In this document: positions 61,569 to 64,000 of the stretch, piece after piece | Position numbering within the stretch: the first letter of the stretch is position 1 | Layout: every line of letters starts with the position of its first letter | Origin: Camarhynchus parvulus | Lineage: Eukaryota; Chordata; Aves; Passeriformes; Thraupidae | Length of the DNA: 64,000 nt | NCBI RefSeq assembly: GCF_901933205.1 | Contig: NC_044573.1 | Coordinates: forward strand, 63,851,993-63,915,992 | Reading direction: 5' to 3' | Program-made: the position numbers and the translations under genes | Notes under the pieces: generated by a model | Told to the model about the DNA's origin: nothing | Databases searched by the model: none | Seen by the model: only the letters and a program-made list of their open reading frames with translations

Positions 61569-64000
61569 ATTCATTACTTGACAGGTCTAAGTCCAGCCCA
61601 TCTAGCCCCCATAACCATGATCAAAAAGGTCTGAAATACATTAATTAAAAATCTGCTCTCTTGCCTCAGTGTCATTGAAATGCAAATCTCAGCAAAACAT
61701 GGAGGCTAAACTGATGATTTCCCCTTTCAATCACACAATGGTGCCATTCTTAGAGAACAATTTGTTTGACACAAAGCACCCAGGCTCTGGAGACCTCAAA
61801 ATCTACCAGCACTTATGCTTATGAATGTTAAAATTGTCACATCAAAACATGAGAAATTAATTGCTACTAACTGCAGGACTTGTCTGATGCACTCAATTTA
61901 AATATCATTAATTGCACCGTGGGGTACCATTGTAGCAACACCTTTATGATGGCAAATATTTGCAAGAGCTTCAGTAAGAACAAACCACTGCTGAAATAAT
62001 GTTTGGGACTGCACAGAATTCGTGAGATGGGATAATTAAAAAAAAAAATCCAGTCCAAATAGAACTAGAAACAGCCAACTATTTCATTTTTCAACCCATG
62101 ACACCAAAAACTGAAGTGTCTGAATTGCAAAATATCAATATTTTAAAAAGTCCATTGCAAATAAGAATAAAAAATCTGGCATAAATAATACATTTACAAT
62201 TGTAATATATTATGTATAAATATGTAATGTAAGTGCATGTATATATACACATATACATAAGTAATTATGTAGGCACAAAAATGTCTAATTTGAAAAAAAC
62301 CAAACCAACAAACTAACCACTTGGGACATGATTTAGAGATTCCTGGCAAAAAATATAAAGATGTTTGAATACATACACAAAAAGCACTTTTCAATTTGAT
62401 CTTTGATCATTCTATATTTGTTATCTATATGCTTATTTCTAATAGTCTTTTTCTTATTTTAAGGACAGCACTTCTAGAGTTTCTCCAATGCAAGTTCTTT
62501 GTACTTAGGGAGGACCGAACCACATGAATCTAAAACCTGAGAACAAAGGCCCTAACCCAGTGTGCTTATCATCAGTGTGGGGCTTGGAGTTCCAATAAGA
62601 TATTAAAGTGTTAGGAAGCACCACAAATGTGTCCTACAGGCAGGCTGTCTGCTTGACCCAATGCTCACAGTCCCTTTTTGTGAGAACAGGGATGAAGCAA
62701 AGAGATAGCAGTGATTCCAGCCTTCCAGAAACAACCAGCCACAGCAACAGAGACCTTCTGGGTGGAGCTGGGACAGTGCTAAAGGAATGCGGAACAAGAC
62801 CAGTGAAAAGTTGCCATGGAGTTCCCAGCAAATGCCGCCTCTGTTCCAAGAAAAATAGGACAGCTGTCAATCTCTGACTGATGATATCTCACATCAGAGG
62901 CACAGTGTAATTCTTTAAATTCTACTTCAAAACTTCTGGGACTTTTTTTGACTTCTGAAAAGCAGGAAGTAGATCAGGGCAAATTCACCTGTGGCGTAAA
63001 CCTATTTATTTCACTCGATTTAGATTAGATATGAAATTGGTTCCTACCAGGATTTTAAATTATGATTAGATTTGAAATGTCACTATCAGGCTTCAGAAAA
63101 GCGAGGAGAAAGGAAGTGGTGCTGAGCCACCTGGAGAGCAGCCATCCATCTTCCTGAAAGAAAATCATTAAATTCTTCGACCAGAAACCTATCAAGGTAG
63201 AGGACTTCTAACGAAGGACTTCTAAACTTCTGGGTGTCATACTTTCTCTCCCTGAGAGTGGCAGGACTTGCCAAATTTCATTCTGTCCAGGACACAAAAG
63301 AAAAGTTGAACTGTGTGTCCAAAGATCTGTGGCACCTGTATGAGACCTGTAGCAGCACTGCTTGGAGGAGGGCAGTAATTTCTCTGTTCAGTGCTGCAGC
63401 TGGCTGACAAGCTTGTGACACCATTCCAGCTGTTCAGCAGCTCTCCAGGTAGTATAAAATGTGAAGAGGTTCTTGTGGCTTGAACACCTCCAGCCCTGAC
63501 AGCAGCCTTTGTCCAGTCTCAGCCAGGTAGCTCTCACCACTTCAGTGGTGCTCATCAGCGGCACTGGTGGGAAGGAAATGCAATTTTGATTTATTTAGAG
63601 AGTTGCTCAGCATGATCTAGACTGAAGCATCCTTCTTTGCATTGTAAATGAATCATTGTGGGGGGAGAAAAATATTAAGACCTAGTGACTGTCTCCCTGT
63701 ACCTCTGAACCTTGTCTGCAAACATGTTCTACTTTAACAGCAAACAAAAACAATGATAAATCTTTAAAAATTTGATAAAACTCCTACCTTTAAAGCCCTA
63801 TGAAACCACTACACACCCTAAGCTTTTCTGACAGGCGGTATTGGAAACTTGGTTTCAGCAACTCCTTTGACAAAAATCAGAATTAATTGCCTTTCTTGTG
63901 CCAGCAGACTGTTACATTTACTTCCCACACTGATGAAGATTAGAGATGCTTTGGTGTGGACACCTTTCCCCAGGTGATGTCATTGTGGATTTGTGCTAAG
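61569..64000. other. Intergenic DNA to the end of the window
   Basis: No gene is recognised. At 61.64-61.95 kb there is a dense set of homeodomain-like TTAATT/ATTAAT motifs and one perfect octamer ATGCAAAT (61680-61687), suggestive of an enhancer but unproven. An AT-rich, partly palindromic TA/CA tract lies at about 62205-62265. None of the exons expected of SLC35F1, the mammalian neighbour, was seen on the - strand. Confidence 0.55.

Noticed and set aside
51930..64000. Terminal exon of SLC35F1 on the - strand, expected from mammalian gene order
   Set aside because: I looked for transporter-like membrane exons on the - strand and found none. The gene probably lies beyond the window.
1..64000. 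CRISPR arrays, operons, toxin-antitoxin or phage systems
   Set aside because: The window is spliced vertebrate DNA. No regularly spaced repeats or bacterial gene signals are present.

Overview
This window looks like vertebrate, almost certainly avian, nuclear DNA, and most likely from a songbird. It is AT-rich, with large introns, GT-AG splice sites and a CR1 LINE fragment. Near 58.3-58.5 kb it also carries a solo LTR of a type I associate with passerine genomes. There are no prokaryotic operons, and nearly all the long open frames are chance frames in non-coding DNA.

Two genes can be recognised. On the + strand, ten exons between 24197 and 47467 encode the last 459 residues of CEP85L, a coiled-coil centrosomal protein. 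They end in a normal stop, followed by a long 3' UTR that probably ends near 51.9 kb. The 5' exons of CEP85L lie upstream of the window. On the - strand, the first 1.5 kb holds the single coding exon of PLN (phospholamban, 52 aa, 1165-1323), the SERCA calcium-pump inhibitor of muscle. PLN therefore sits antisense inside a CEP85L intron, as it does in mammals. The two genes have unrelated functions, and the nesting is a conserved feature of the locus.

Layout: 1-1444, PLN terminal exon (-); 1445-24196, CEP85L intron, which should also hold the PLN intron and its untranslated first exon; 24197-47467, CEP85L exons and introns, with an LTR-like repeat at about 25.5-25.8 kb; 47468 to about 51.93 kb, CEP85L 3' UTR with a diverged internal duplication; from about 51.93 kb to the end, intergenic DNA. 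The intergenic part holds a degraded CR1 fragment (-, about 55.4-55.8 kb), the solo LTR with a 6-bp target-site duplication (58266-58539), and a foldback of roughly 100-bp arms at 61.29-61.54 kb with a related copy at 59.48 kb. In mammals the next gene downstream of CEP85L is SLC35F1, but I see none of its exons here.

I found no undescribed multi-gene system. The points most worth checking are the Tyr6-to-His change in PLN, the duplicated block in the CEP85L 3' UTR, the foldback family, and a CpG-rich patch just upstream of the first CEP85L exon in the window.
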